A stretch of DNA of 63,227 nt from an uncultured Sphingomonadaceae bacterium (GCA_946479505.1 CAMLGC010000011.1:1-63227), one strand, 5' to 3'. Positions 25,389 to 33,548 are shown, numbered from the stretch's first letter. Numbers and translations: made by a program. Notes: generated from the letters alone by a model not told the origin.

Positions 25389-27196
25389 CAGCCGAACACC
25401 CCGTGGATGTACCAGCTGAGGTCGCCGGTCTCGGGCTCGACGCCATCGCCGCGACGGAACAGCCAGAAGCGCTCGCCGCCCTCGACCTCGACCCGGAAAT
25501 AGTCGCGCACGGCCCATAGCTCGCTCGCCGAGCGCCACCACTCGCCGTGGATGCGCTCCGGTCCATCACCCGCGACGATGCGATAGGGCTTGCCGCGCCA
25601 GGTGAACCGCCTTGGTGGATGATCAGGCAGCAGCGCGACGACATGGGCCAGCGCTTCGGGCCGGCGCAGCAGGCGCACCGGCCGCTTCCAGCCCGGCCAG
25701 CCCGCGGGCTCGCAGAGCGCGCTGGCGCGCCGTACGGCGCGTTCGGGGACGTCGCTCTCGGCGGGCGCCATCCGGAACACGGCAGCCTCGCCGGCGCGTC
25801 CGACCAGCTGATCGACCGCCGGCGCGAGGTCGGGTGTCGTTTCCTCCCGTCCGACGAGCGCGCCGAGCGCGTCCGCTCCGAGAGACTCGCTATGCGGGAC
25901 CGTGAGATGCATCGCCTCGATGCCGAGGCCGGGCTCGATCCGATCGAGCTTGAGGCCAAGCATGCGCTTGAGATGTCTTCCGTCACGCGTAGCGTGAGAC
26001 GCGCCGATCGCGATGCGCTGCGCCGCTCCGTCGATGCGATCGGCGCTCAGCACGGCAGCGCGCACGCCGAGCCCGCGCTGCTGGAGCACGCCGATCAGAT
26101 CATCGACCAGATCGGCGATGACCTGGGTGATGCTCTCCGGGGTACCGATCGGATCGAGAAGACGGCGCGACACCGTGGGCGTCTCGAACGGGATCACCGG
26201 GGTGATCGGCTCGACTACCTGCCCAAGCGCCTGGTCCAGTCGGCTGACCGTCTTCAGGCCGAGCCGACGTGCAAGAGGTCCGCGCGGAATGCGGATCAGG
26301 TCGGCAATGCGCTCCAGGCCAAAGCGCGCTGCGGCCACGAGCGCTTCGGAGTCGAGCCGGAGCGCTGCGATCGGCAAATCCGCCAGGGCATCGGCCTCGC
26401 CGCCCGGAGACAGGCGGATGATCCGCCGTCCACCAAAGCGGGCGAGTGCGTGCGCCGCGCCAGGCGTGCCCGCGACGGCGATCTGCGCGGTGAGCCCGAG
26501 CCGCGCGACAAATCGAAGCAGCCGGCGACAGAAATGCTCCTCGCCGCCGAACAGATGGGCCGCGCCGGTGAGGTCGAGCCACAGGCCGTCGCCGCCCGCG
26601 ACGCTCGCGGTCGGCGTCCAATGGGTGACGGCGTGCAGCGCGAGCCGGTTGAGCCAGTCGCGATCGGCGGCGGCATCGGCATCGCGGACGTCGAGGTCGG
26701 CGACGAGCGCACGCGCGTGCGCCGCCGCCATGCCGGGCACCAGGCTGAGCGCCAGCGCAACTGGACAGGCGGCGGTGATGACGTCGCGCTGACCAACGCG
26801 CTCGATCAGCACCGTCGGCCGTTCGGCAGTTTGGCCGGGCTTCCAAGTCGGCACTGACGACCGCGTTCCTTCATCCGGCGGCATCGCTTTGAACGGATGC
26901 TCGGCGGGCTCGGATCGTCGGCCCATTTCGCGGATCGTCGGACGCTGGTGCGGCGGCAGCCTAGCAACCTGATCGGCAGTCTCCGCCTTGCCCAACGCAC
27001 CGTCGCGCGCCCAGCGCGCACCGGGCCGCCAGCCGTCGCCGCGCGGCACCGAGCAAGCACCGGGATCATCGTCGATTGCCGTCGGAAGGACCGGCGGCAC
27101 GCCGGCGCGCCGCTCAAGCGGCCTGGCTGATCGCTCCTGCCTGCGCAGGCGCTCGATGGGGAGCTGCGGCAGGTAGAGCGAGGCGACCCGTGTCAT
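25388..27196 (-). CDS. imuB: ImuB, Y-family polymerase-like mutasome hub
   Basis: 602 residues from ATG 27196 ([19 protein letters not shown]); ATG 27208 is four codons upstream. The N terminus replaces the acidic metal-binding residues of active Y-family polymerases with YLPQLP, as usual for catalytically inactive ImuB. An inserted, variable segment (about residues 25-130) precedes the conserved [18 protein letters not shown] and [17 protein letters not shown]. The tail WYIHGVFG is also typical. It overlaps imuA by 83 bases and dnaE2 by 1 base, so the three genes form one operon. Confidence 0.93.
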   Translation of the reverse strand: MTRVASLYLPQLPIERLRRQERSARPLERRAGVPPVLPTAIDDDPGACSVPRGDGWRPGARWARDGALGKAETADQVARLPPHQRPTIREMGRRSEPAEHPFKAMPPDEGTRSSVPTWKPGQTAERPTVLIERVGQRDVITAACPVALALSLVPGMAAAHARALVADLDVRDADAAADRDWLNRLALHAVTHWTPTASVAGGDGLWLDLTGAAHLFGGEEHFCRRLLRFVARLGLTAQIAVAGTPGAAHALARFGGRRIIRLSPGGEADALADLPIAALRLDSEALVAAARFGLERIADLIRIPRGPLARRLGLKTVSRLDQALGQVVEPITPVIPFETPTVSRRLLDPIGTPESITQVIADLVDDLIGVLQQRGLGVRAAVLSADRIDGAAQRIAIGASHATRDGRHLKRMLGLKLDRIEPGLGIEAMHLTVPHSESLGADALGALVGREETTPDLAPAVDQLVGRAGEAAVFRMAPAESDVPERAVRRASALCEPAGWPGWKRPVRLLRRPEALAHVVALLPDHPPRRFTWRGKPYRIVAGDGPERIHGEWWRSASELWAVRDYFRVEVEGGERFWLFRRGDGVEPETGDLSWYIHGVFG

Positions 27197-27890
27197 CGCA
27201 TGCCTCAAGCATAAGGGAAAAAGGAGCGCCGCCGCGCTGGCGGACGAGCTCGACCGTCCAGCAGCCGCGGCCGACGCCCGGCGCCGGGAGCGGCACCGAT
27301 GGCGCCGAGCCGATCCGCCAGCGCGTCATTGCCGCCGACGGACGATCGAGCGGATCGCGATTCGCTTTCGACCAGCGCCGCAGCAGCAGCATTGGCGTGC
27401 GGCCGTCGGCGGCGGCGAGCTGAAGGCGTCGGGTCGCTGTCTGGTCAGCGATTTTCACCTCGGCGACGACGGCGGCGAAGCAGCCCTCGCGCAAGGCGTC
27501 CTCGGCGAGCGCGAGCGCCTGGGTTTCGTCCTTGCCTTGCAGATAAAGCAGCCTGTTGGCGGGAAGGCCGGCCTGTTCGACGCCCGGCGCATAGAGATCG
27601 AAGCGCGTCAGCGCCCAGGCGACCGTTGCCCCGGCTGCGGCGGCGAACCGCGCCGCAATGCCGACGATGAACAAGGTGGCCGCCGCATCATCGCCCAGGG
27701 TCGGCGATGCAGCGGTGATCTCGTGCAATCCGGCACCATCGAGCCCGCCGGCGCCGAGTCGACGGTCGAGTTCATTGACGCCGAACGGAAGCGCTGACAC
27801 GCCGGTTTCGAACGCTGCGGCGACGCTCGCGCGAAGCGCCTCCAGCGTGCGCGCACGGGTGATATCGGCCGGGACAGGTTCGCTTGGCAT
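27114..27890 (-). CDS. imuA: ImuA, RecA-like mutasome subunit
   Basis: 258 residues from ATG 27890. The sequence shows the ImuA/SulA-like RecA fold: LPFGVNELDRRLGAGGLDGAGLHEI, TVAWALTRFDLYAPGVEQAGL, LLYLQGKDETQALALAEDALREG and a Walker B-like CFAAVVAEV. The C terminus ([33 protein letters not shown]) is usual for the family. The start lies 21 bases from a LexA box, so it is the first gene of an SOS-induced operon with imuB and dnaE2. The ribosome site is weak. Confidence 0.92.
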   Translation of the reverse strand: MPSEPVPADITRARTLEALRASVAAAFETGVSALPFGVNELDRRLGAGGLDGAGLHEITAASPTLGDDAAATLFIVGIAARFAAAAGATVAWALTRFDLYAPGVEQAGLPANRLLYLQGKDETQALALAEDALREGCFAAVVAEVKIADQTATRRLQLAAADGRTPMLLLRRWSKANRDPLDRPSAAMTRWRIGSAPSVPLPAPGVGRGCWTVELVRQRGGAPFSLMLEACDDTGRLALPAAAPHRAPAQAGAISQAA

Positions 27891-27911
27891 GGGCAGGGAA
27901 TCGACTCATAT

Positions 27912-27926
27912 GTTCCCTTAATGTTC
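27912..27926 (-). promoter_or_regulatory. LexA box of the imuA-imuB-dnaE2 operon
   Basis: GTTCCCTTAATGTTC is an exact GTTC-N7-GTTC direct repeat, the established LexA site of Alphaproteobacteria, 22 bases upstream of the imuA start. Confidence 0.85.
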
Positions 27927-27971
27927 CGATGACTCGCTACCGTCCGTCAAGTGCCATCGACGTCGGCTCGT

Positions 27972-28604
27972 TCAGAGCTCCAGGGCCGGCTGCTCCGCCG
28001 CAGTCGACGACGGCGGATAGACACGGACCGCGGGCAGGCTGCCCTTGGGCAGATAGGTGAGCACGTCCTTGGCGGGAACGGCAGGGTTCAGCCAATCCGC
28101 CCATTGGTCGGGAGCGAGCGGAATGATCTGGCGATGATGGTAGCGCGCGATGTCCTCGCCCGCGTCCATCGTCAGCATGGTGAAGGCTTCGCCGACATCG
28201 GGATGCGAGCGCCAGATGCCGGCGATGCAGAACCAGCGTTGGCCCGTCATCGTGAACAGCCATTTGTCCTGCCGCTTCTGCTTGGGATTCTCGGGCTTGG
28301 TGAATTCATAGAAGCCGTCCGCCAGGATCAGGCAGCGGCCCGAGCTGAACTCGCGTCCTTCTGAGCGAAAATTATACACCGGCTTGTTGTTCGGCGCGGG
28401 CCAGCTCCATCGTCGATTCACCAGCTCGCCGGCCCGGCGCGGTCCCTCGACGCTGCGGACGATCGGGGCAATGTCGGTCATCTTGATATCGGCCCTGGGC
28501 TCGACGTTCGGAATGCCCTCGGGCGTCTCGATGTTGATCTCGAGGTCGTCGAAGTCCTCCATGATCGAGGCGATCTCGACCTCGAGACGATAGTCATTGC
28601 ACAT
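27972..28604 (-). CDS. SRAP (YedK/HMCES-like) abasic-site shielding protein
   Basis: 210 residues from ATG 28604. The mature protein would begin with Cys2 (MCNDYRLEVE), the nucleophile that crosslinks abasic sites in single-stranded DNA. SSGRCLILADGFYEF, FCIAGIWR and RYHHRQIIPLAPDQWADWL are the other SRAP boxes, including the active-site His. It is divergent from a second SRAP gene, with one LexA box between them, and its 3' end points at the mutasome operon. Role: protection of abasic sites during SOS or single-strand transfer, the latter being inference. Confidence 0.93.
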   Translation of the reverse strand: MCNDYRLEVEIASIMEDFDDLEINIETPEGIPNVEPRADIKMTDIAPIVRSVEGPRRAGELVNRRWSWPAPNNKPVYNFRSEGREFSSGRCLILADGFYEFTKPENPKQKRQDKWLFTMTGQRWFCIAGIWRSHPDVGEAFTMLTMDAGEDIARYHHRQIIPLAPDQWADWLNPAVPAKDVLTYLPKGSLPAVRVYPPSSTAAEQPALEL

Positions 28605-28642
28605 AAGAGCGATCGACCTCCTTCACCTTGCGACTCGCTTGC

Positions 28643-28657
28643 GTTCACATTATGTTC
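28643..28657. promoter_or_regulatory. LexA box shared by two divergent SRAP genes
   Basis: GTTCACATTATGTTC is an exact GTTC-N7-GTTC repeat, 39 bases from the minus-strand SRAP start and 6 bases before the plus-strand SRAP start (28664). Confidence 0.8.
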
Positions 28658-28663
28658 CAAACC

Positions 28664-29188
28664 ATGAGCGCGACCGCCGCACCGTTCGACGTCGATGCGC
28701 CGGAGGGCAGCCTCCGGCCCATTATCCGATATAAGCCAGGTTCACCCGGCAGGAAGGAGATCGTCAACGCGCATTGGGGTTCCAATCCCCGGTTCACGGG
28801 TGGCGTCGAATTCCGGTTCGTCCGTTCGGAAGGTAAGACCTTCCGGAGCCATCGCTGCCTGATTCCGGCTTCCGAATTCCGGATGCGGGTCGGCGACAAA
28901 AGCTATCGGGTGATGCTCGATGACGGCAATTTCTTCTACCTGGCGGGCGTCTGGGAACCCCCGCTGGGCGACTGGCCGCTGGCGTTCCGCGTTATCACCG
29001 TCGCTGCCAACGCGGAGATTTCGCAGTACCAGGAGCGGCACGGCGCCATCATCCTTCGCCGGCAGGTGATGGACTGGCTGGACGCGATCGTGCCCGAAGC
29101 CGATCTGCTGGTGACCCCGCCGCCGCGCCTGTTCCTGATCGAGGAAGTCGGGGCGAAGCGGCCGGTGCAACGCACGCTCGCGGTCTGA
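28664..29188 (+). CDS. Degenerate SRAP paralogue without the catalytic Cys2
   Basis: 174 residues from ATG 28664 (MSATAAPFDVDAPEG). ATG 28652 lies inside the LexA box and ATG/TTG sites further up are less likely. SRAP landmarks are kept: KEIVNAHWGSNPRF, FRSHRCLIPASEF, FFYLAGVWEPP and ERHGAIILRRQVMDWLD. However, no start gives Met-Cys, so the crosslinking nucleophile is absent and the N-terminal strand looks replaced. It could be a regulatory or structural variant, or use another start. It is divergent from the canonical copy at 27972-28604. Confidence 0.8.
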   Translation: MSATAAPFDVDAPEGSLRPIIRYKPGSPGRKEIVNAHWGSNPRFTGGVEFRFVRSEGKTFRSHRCLIPASEFRMRVGDKSYRVMLDDGNFFYLAGVWEPPLGDWPLAFRVITVAANAEISQYQERHGAIILRRQVMDWLDAIVPEADLLVTPPPRLFLIEEVGAKRPVQRTLAV

Positions 29189-29270
29189 GGAGCGCTCTAG
29201 GTCGGCCGCAGTCATTCAACGCGCCGAACCCAAGGAGGCTATGCTCTCACCACTTCGGAATCGGCAAAAT

Positions 29271-29290
29271 CCTCCCCATTTCTTGGGATA
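29271..29290 (+). repeat. 20-bp direct repeat, copy B (upstream of luxI)
   Basis: Exact copy of 11214-11233 (CCTCCCCATTTCTTGGGATA), ending 60 bases before luxI. Unlike copy A, it is not attached to a terminator stem, which favours an operator or promoter meaning. Confidence 0.6.
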
Positions 29291-29315
29291 CGCGGCCGCG
29301 GCGCATCGTGATTCA

Positions 29316-29349
29316 ATGGCGGCTCCGATAGATTCGAAGGAGCCGCCAT
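29316..29349 (+). promoter_or_regulatory. Perfect hairpin masking the luxI ribosome site
   Basis: ATGGCGGCTCC (29316-29326) pairs exactly with GGAGCCGCCAT (29339-29349) across a 12-nt loop. The right arm contains the GGAG Shine-Dalgarno, and the luxI ATG is at 29351, so folding would block initiation. Confidence 0.7.
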
Positions 29350-29350
29350 C

Positions 29351-29974
29351 ATGCAGCTATCGTCGCATCGGGCGCCGCCGGCGTCCGAGAATGCCGCTTT
29401 GCGCGCCATGTTCACCGCGCGAAAGGAGGTGTTCATAGACCTGTTGAAATGGGATTTGCCGGTGCTCGCCGGCGCCTATGAGCTCGACCAATTCGACGAT
29501 CCCGACGCCGAATATCTGATCCTGATTGACGCAGCGGGACGGCATCGTGCCTCCGCCCGGCTGCTCCAGACCGATCGGCCGCATCTGCTCGGCGACCTCT
29601 ACTCGCACCTGTGCGATGGCCCCGTGCCCAGCGGCCCCAGCGTGCGTGAGATCACCCGCTTCTGCCTCGACCGCAATCAGACGGCGAGCGAGCGGCGGTC
29701 GGCGCGCAACCAGCTTGTCACGGCGCTCGCGGAGCACGCGCTCAGGCGCGGCATTACTGATTATACCGGTGTCGCCGAGCTCGCTTGGCTAACCCAGATT
29801 CTCCGCTTCGGCTGGCAGTGCATACCGCTAGGCCGCGTCGTGCGCGAAGGCTCACGGTCGCTGGCCGGCCTCCATATCCGGATCGACGATCGGACGATCG
29901 ACGGTCTCAAACGCGCAGGTGTGTACGAAGCAGCGTCGCTCCAACTGGTCGGCGCCGAAGGAGGTGTCGCATGA
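29351..29974 (+). CDS. LuxI-family acyl-homoserine-lactone synthase
   Basis: 207 residues from ATG 29351. The invariant LuxI residues are present: Arg24 and Phe28 (ARKEVF), Trp34 (KWDLP), Glu44, Asp46 and Asp49 (YELDQFDD), Arg70 (SARLL), Glu100 and Arg103 (REITRFC). The N terminus extends past the usual start by a few residues. The enzyme makes acyl-homoserine lactone from S-adenosylmethionine and acyl-ACP; acyl length cannot be read. It is the first gene of a phyH-gntR operon (ATGA overlap with phyH), has a hairpin over its ribosome site and a 20-bp repeat upstream. Confidence 0.92.
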   Translation: MQLSSHRAPPASENAALRAMFTARKEVFIDLLKWDLPVLAGAYELDQFDDPDAEYLILIDAAGRHRASARLLQTDRPHLLGDLYSHLCDGPVPSGPSVREITRFCLDRNQTASERRSARNQLVTALAEHALRRGITDYTGVAELAWLTQILRFGWQCIPLGRVVREGSRSLAGLHIRIDDRTIDGLKRAGVYEAASLQLVGAEGGVA

Positions 29975-30831
29975 GCACCGCTATCTCCTGCGCTTGGACC
30001 AGGCAGCTTCTGGATCAGGGATATTGCGTGATCCCGGATGCTCTGCCGGCGGAAAGGATCGCGGCGCTCAATGCCGATCTCGATCCGGTTTTTACGGCAA
30101 CGCCGTTCGGCCAAGGCAGCTTCTACGGCTTCCGCACCAAGCGGTTCGGCAGCCTGCTCAAACGCTCGCGCCATGCTGAGGCCTTGGTGATGGCTCCGAC
30201 CATCTTCAATATGGTCGAGACGGTGCTCGGAACGGCCTGCGATCGCGTCCAATTGAACGTCGCACAGGCAATCGAGATCCATCCTGGTGAGGTCGGGCAG
30301 TTCCCCCACCGTGACCATGACATGTGGAACGGCGCCAAGGGCGAGCACGAATATCTCGTCAACGTGATGTGGCCCCTCACATCGTTTACCGCCGACAATG
30401 GGGCGACCCGGATTTATCCCTTCAGTCACGGCGCCGAGGGCATGACCAAGGACGATCCTGGCGATCCTGTCGTTGCCGAATGTGAACCGGGTACCGCAAT
30501 CTGTTTTCTCGGCTCGACCGCGCATGGTGCAGGCGCCAATATCACCGGCGATGTTCGCCGGGGAATTGTGATCGGCTACAGCCTGGGTTGGCTCAAACCC
30601 TATGAAAACCTCTGGCTGGCCTATCCGCCCGAGGTCGCGCGAGAGTTCTCGCCACCGCTGGCTGCACTTGCCGGTTACGCGCAGCATCGACCCAATCTCG
30701 GCAACTATGAAGGTCAATGTCCCTCGATCCTGCTCGGCGACGATGTTCCCGAGCATATCGGCGCCGTCGACGCATTGCGCCCCGATCAGGAAGCCATGCT
30801 CGCCGAATACAGCGCCGCTGCAAGTGGTTGA
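29971..30831 (+). CDS. Phytanoyl-CoA dioxygenase (PhyH)-family Fe(II)/2-oxoglutarate enzyme
   Basis: 286 residues from ATG 29971, overlapping luxI by four bases. The iron-binding facial triad is visible: His113 and Asp115 in FPHRDHDMW, and His185 in GSTAHGAGANI; the 2-oxoglutarate-binding Arg is probably in DVRRGIVIGYS. PhyH enzymes hydroxylate acyl chains or small molecules. Coupling to luxI suggests it modifies the acyl-homoserine lactone or its acyl precursor, as accessory enzymes do in Mesorhizobium ICEs; the actual substrate is not known. Confidence 0.88.
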   Translation: MSTAISCAWTRQLLDQGYCVIPDALPAERIAALNADLDPVFTATPFGQGSFYGFRTKRFGSLLKRSRHAEALVMAPTIFNMVETVLGTACDRVQLNVAQAIEIHPGEVGQFPHRDHDMWNGAKGEHEYLVNVMWPLTSFTADNGATRIYPFSHGAEGMTKDDPGDPVVAECEPGTAICFLGSTAHGAGANITGDVRRGIVIGYSLGWLKPYENLWLAYPPEVAREFSPPLAALAGYAQHRPNLGNYEGQCPSILLGDDVPEHIGAVDALRPDQEAMLAEYSAAASG

Positions 30832-30833
30832 AG

Positions 30834-31451
30834 ATGAGCCCGGCCCACGTCCTCGAGCCCACCTACCAGGCGATCAAGAAACGCCTGATGGAAGGCGCAT
30901 GGCCGGGAGGCTTCCGGCTCGATACCGCACGGCTGGCCGATGAGCTGGGCGTCAGCAAGAGTCCGGTTCGTGACAGCCTCAACCACCTTGCCGGCGAGCG
31001 GATGGTTGATTTCGAGACCGGAGCGGGCTTTCACGTTCCGCGGCTTGACGAAGCGCGTCTCCGCGACCTTCTCGATTTCAACTTGCAGCTGTTGCTCACG
31101 GCAACGAAGCGGGAGAACAGGCTCAACGTTTCCGCTGGTCCCGCCGACGATCTCCCGACCCGCACCGCCACGCGTTTTCTCGAGCTGGCGCGTGCATCCG
31201 GGAATGTCGAAGTCATGTCGACCGTCGGTGGACTCAATGACCGTCTGGCGGCCATCCGGCATCTGGAGCCGCTCGTGCTCAGCGCGCCCAGCGCAGATCT
31301 GGACGAGCTGGAACAAGCGTATGCCTCTCACGCCAGCCCGCACGCGATCCGCGACATTCTGACGCGCTACCATGAGGTGCGGAAAATCCACGCCGGCGCG
31401 TTCATCCGCCTTCGATCGGGCGATCCCACCGATATGTCTTTGCGATCGTAA
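30834..31451 (+). CDS. GntR-family transcriptional regulator
   Basis: 205 residues from ATG 30834, three bases after the phyH stop. The N-terminal winged HTH reads YQAIKKRLMEGAWPGGFRLDTARLADELGVSKSPVRDSLNHL and the wing GERMVDFETGAGFHVPRL. The C-terminal part is helical (FCD-like in size but not clearly matching). It is co-transcribed with luxI and phyH and may autoregulate that operon, perhaps responding to a metabolite of PhyH; this is inference. Confidence 0.85.
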   Translation: MSPAHVLEPTYQAIKKRLMEGAWPGGFRLDTARLADELGVSKSPVRDSLNHLAGERMVDFETGAGFHVPRLDEARLRDLLDFNLQLLLTATKRENRLNVSAGPADDLPTRTATRFLELARASGNVEVMSTVGGLNDRLAAIRHLEPLVLSAPSADLDELEQAYASHASPHAIRDILTRYHEVRKIHAGAFIRLRSGDPTDMSLRS

Positions 31452-31582
31452 TCGGCGATGCCGAAACGAGAAGATTGCAGCATGCGGTTGCGACGATTGC
31501 TCGCGGTCGTTTCACCGGACCTGCCCAACGCTGCCGCCAAACAGCAGGAACCTTCGAAATCAGAGCAACGGAGAAGTACGAT

Positions 31583-31819
31583 ATGAGAATCTCGGGAGCA
31601 GCTTTGACGATCCTCGCCACGATCACGCTGACCGGTTGCAGCGGGGCCGAACCGCGCAGCGAGGAGTATTTCCACGCGCACCTCGATGAAGCGCGTCAGA
31701 TTGTCGCCAAGTGCCGGGATGGATCGACCCGCGGGGAGGAATGCGCCAATGCCGACTATGCCGTCCAGCTCGCCGATGCCGAGGCCAAGCGCGATCGGTT
31801 CTTCATGAAGGATCAATGA
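31583..31819 (+). CDS. EexN-family entry-exclusion lipoprotein
   Basis: 78 residues from ATG 31583 behind GGAG. The signal peptide ends in a lipobox (ILATITLTGC, Cys at about 19). The mature part SEEYFHAHLDEARQIVAKCRDGSTRGEECANADYAVQLADAEAKRD has the two-Cys pattern and the NADYA motif of EexN, an entry-exclusion lipoprotein of plasmids. It would keep the cell from receiving a second copy of a related element. The trb operon also encodes a TrbK-like protein at 47665. Confidence 0.78.
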   Translation: MRISGAALTILATITLTGCSGAEPRSEEYFHAHLDEARQIVAKCRDGSTRGEECANADYAVQLADAEAKRDRFFMKDQ

Positions 31820-31943
31820 CCCTTTGGATTGCGCCACCACTCTCTCATATCCCCCAAGTTATGACCGGGCGCAGTGGCCGCGCCGTTGGCGTCAGCTTCA
31901 CGGTTATGCTATGATGCGTGATGCTAGATGCAGGATGGTGGAC

Positions 31944-32168
31944 ATGCGCACGACATTAGCGATCGACGACGATGTATTGACGGCGGCCCGGCAATTGGCT
32001 GAACAGCAGCACCGCACAGTCGGCGATGTTATTTCCGAGCTCGCCCGCCGAGCGCTGCGCCGACCGGTCAAAACGGGAGAGCGCAACGGCATTCCGCTGC
32101 TCAAGCCCCGAAGCGATACGCTCGTGACTCTGGACGTCGTCAACGCGTTGCGTGACGAGACGCCATGA
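31944..32168 (+). CDS. VapB-type antitoxin
   Basis: 74 residues from ATG 31944. RTTLAIDDDVLTAARQLAEQQHRTVGDVISELARRALR is a ribbon-helix-helix domain, followed by a toxin-binding tail rich in charge (PLLKPRSDTLVTLDVVNALRDETP). It overlaps the PIN toxin gene by four bases (ATGA), the usual antitoxin-first layout. Upstream ATGs in the same frame are less likely because their ribosome sites are poorer. Role: neutralise VapC and repress the operon. Confidence 0.85.
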   Translation: MRTTLAIDDDVLTAARQLAEQQHRTVGDVISELARRALRRPVKTGERNGIPLLKPRSDTLVTLDVVNALRDETP

Positions 32169-32611
32169 CGTTCCTACTCGACGTGAATGTCCTCATTGCG
32201 CTCATCGACCCCGCCCATGTCGGCCACGATGCCGCGCATCTTTGGTTCGAGCGGGAAGGTCGTGAAGAGTGGGCGACCTGTCCGATTACGCAGAACGGGG
32301 TCGTGCGCATCGTCGGCCACCCGCGTTACCCCAACACACCAGGCTCGCCAGCCGAGTCCGCGGAGATTGTCCGCAAGCTCTGCTCGCTCGGCGGGCACCG
32401 CTTCTGGCCTGACGACATCAGCCTCTTCGGCGATGCTCCGATCGATCCGGCTGAAATCAGAACACCGGCCCAGGTGACTGACAGCTATCTTCTCGCCCTG
32501 GCGGTCGCACATCGTGGGAAACTCGCGACCTTCGACCGCAAACTCTCCGTTCGTGCCGTTCGCGGCGGGCGCGGGGCGCTTCACGTGATCGAGGGAAAGG
32601 CGGCGCACTGA
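32165..32611 (+). CDS. VapC-type PIN-domain ribonuclease toxin
   Basis: 148 residues from ATG 32165. The PIN acidic residues are present: Asp6 in LLDVNVLIAL, ITQNGVVRI, TPAQVTDSYLLALAVAHRGKLATFD with the later Asp pair. VapC toxins cleave tRNA or rRNA in cells that lose the element and so stabilise it. The pair is compact and looks complete. The next gene, an MNT-HEPN protein, starts 4 bases after the stop and could form part of the same stability region. Confidence 0.88.
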   Translation: MTFLLDVNVLIALIDPAHVGHDAAHLWFEREGREEWATCPITQNGVVRIVGHPRYPNTPGSPAESAEIVRKLCSLGGHRFWPDDISLFGDAPIDPAEIRTPAQVTDSYLLALAVAHRGKLATFDRKLSVRAVRGGRGALHVIEGKAAH

Positions 32612-32615
32612 GACC

Positions 32616-33548
32616 ATGCGAACAAACCTCGACCATCTTCCCCCGCACAAACGTCGCGAACTCGATCGTGTCGTTCAGATCATTTTCGAGGAATTCGAAG
32701 ATGCGCTGGCGCTCGCCAACCGTCAGTGGAAGAAGCGCGGACGGATCGAAAAGATCATTCTCTATGGCAGCCATGCTCGCGGCGGCTGGGTCGACGAGCC
32801 GCACACCGCCAAGGGCTATCGCTCCGATTTCGACCTGCTCATCATCGTCAACGACAAGCGATTGACCGATCGCGTCGATTACTGGTTGAAGCTCGAAGAC
32901 CGGCTCAACCGCGAACTCGCGATCACGCAGACGCTTCGCACGCCGGTCAATTTCATCGTCCATACCCTCCAGGAGGTGAACGACGGTCTCGCCCATGGCC
33001 GGTACTTCTTCATGGATGTCCGCCGCGACGGTATTGCGCTCTATCAGACTGTCGACGACGAACTCCACGAACCGAAACCCAAAACACTCCCACAGGCGTT
33101 GGGGATGGCCGAGGAATATTTCGACGAGTGGTTCCCGGCCGCCATGCAGCGCTTCGAATTGTCGAAGTTCGGGAGAGAAAAGGGCTATCTCAAACCTGCG
33201 GCCTTTGATCTCCATCAGGCCGCAGAATTTCTGTACCATTGCGTCTTGCTGGTCACGACTTTCTACACCCCTCACGTTCACAATCTTGGCTTCCTTCGCA
33301 AACAAGCCGAGCGGCTAGATCGCAGGCTTGTTGAGGCGTGGCCGCGCGAGCGGCGCACCGATCGCGCGCGTTTCGAAAAGCTCAAAGAGGCCTATGTGAA
33401 GGCGCGCTACTCCAAGCATTACCGGATCAGTATCGAGGAACTGCAGTGGCTGGCAGCGCGCATCGAGGAGTTGGGGCGCGCTGTTCATGACATTTGTTCC
33501 GAGCGGATCGCCGAGCTGCGGGCGCAAGCCGGACGCGAGCAAGCGTAG
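32616..33548 (+). CDS. Fused MNT nucleotidyltransferase-HEPN protein
   Basis: 310 residues from ATG 32616. The N-terminal domain has the minimal nucleotidyltransferase motif GSHARGGWVDE...YRSDFDLLIIV (GS and DxD, about residues 51-87). The C-terminal half matches HEPN (LKPAAFDLHQAAEFLYHCVLLVTTFYTPHVHNLGFLRKQAERLD); the HEPN RNase motif RX4-6H is not clear. Separate MNT and HEPN genes form a toxin-antitoxin pair in which MNT AMPylates the HEPN RNase; here they are one chain. Role as toxin-antitoxin or defence is likely but not certain. Confidence 0.82.
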   Translation: MRTNLDHLPPHKRRELDRVVQIIFEEFEDALALANRQWKKRGRIEKIILYGSHARGGWVDEPHTAKGYRSDFDLLIIVNDKRLTDRVDYWLKLEDRLNRELAITQTLRTPVNFIVHTLQEVNDGLAHGRYFFMDVRRDGIALYQTVDDELHEPKPKTLPQALGMAEEYFDEWFPAAMQRFELSKFGREKGYLKPAAFDLHQAAEFLYHCVLLVTTFYTPHVHNLGFLRKQAERLDRRLVEAWPRERRTDRARFEKLKEAYVKARYSKHYRISIEELQWLAARIEELGRAVHDICSERIAELRAQAGREQA

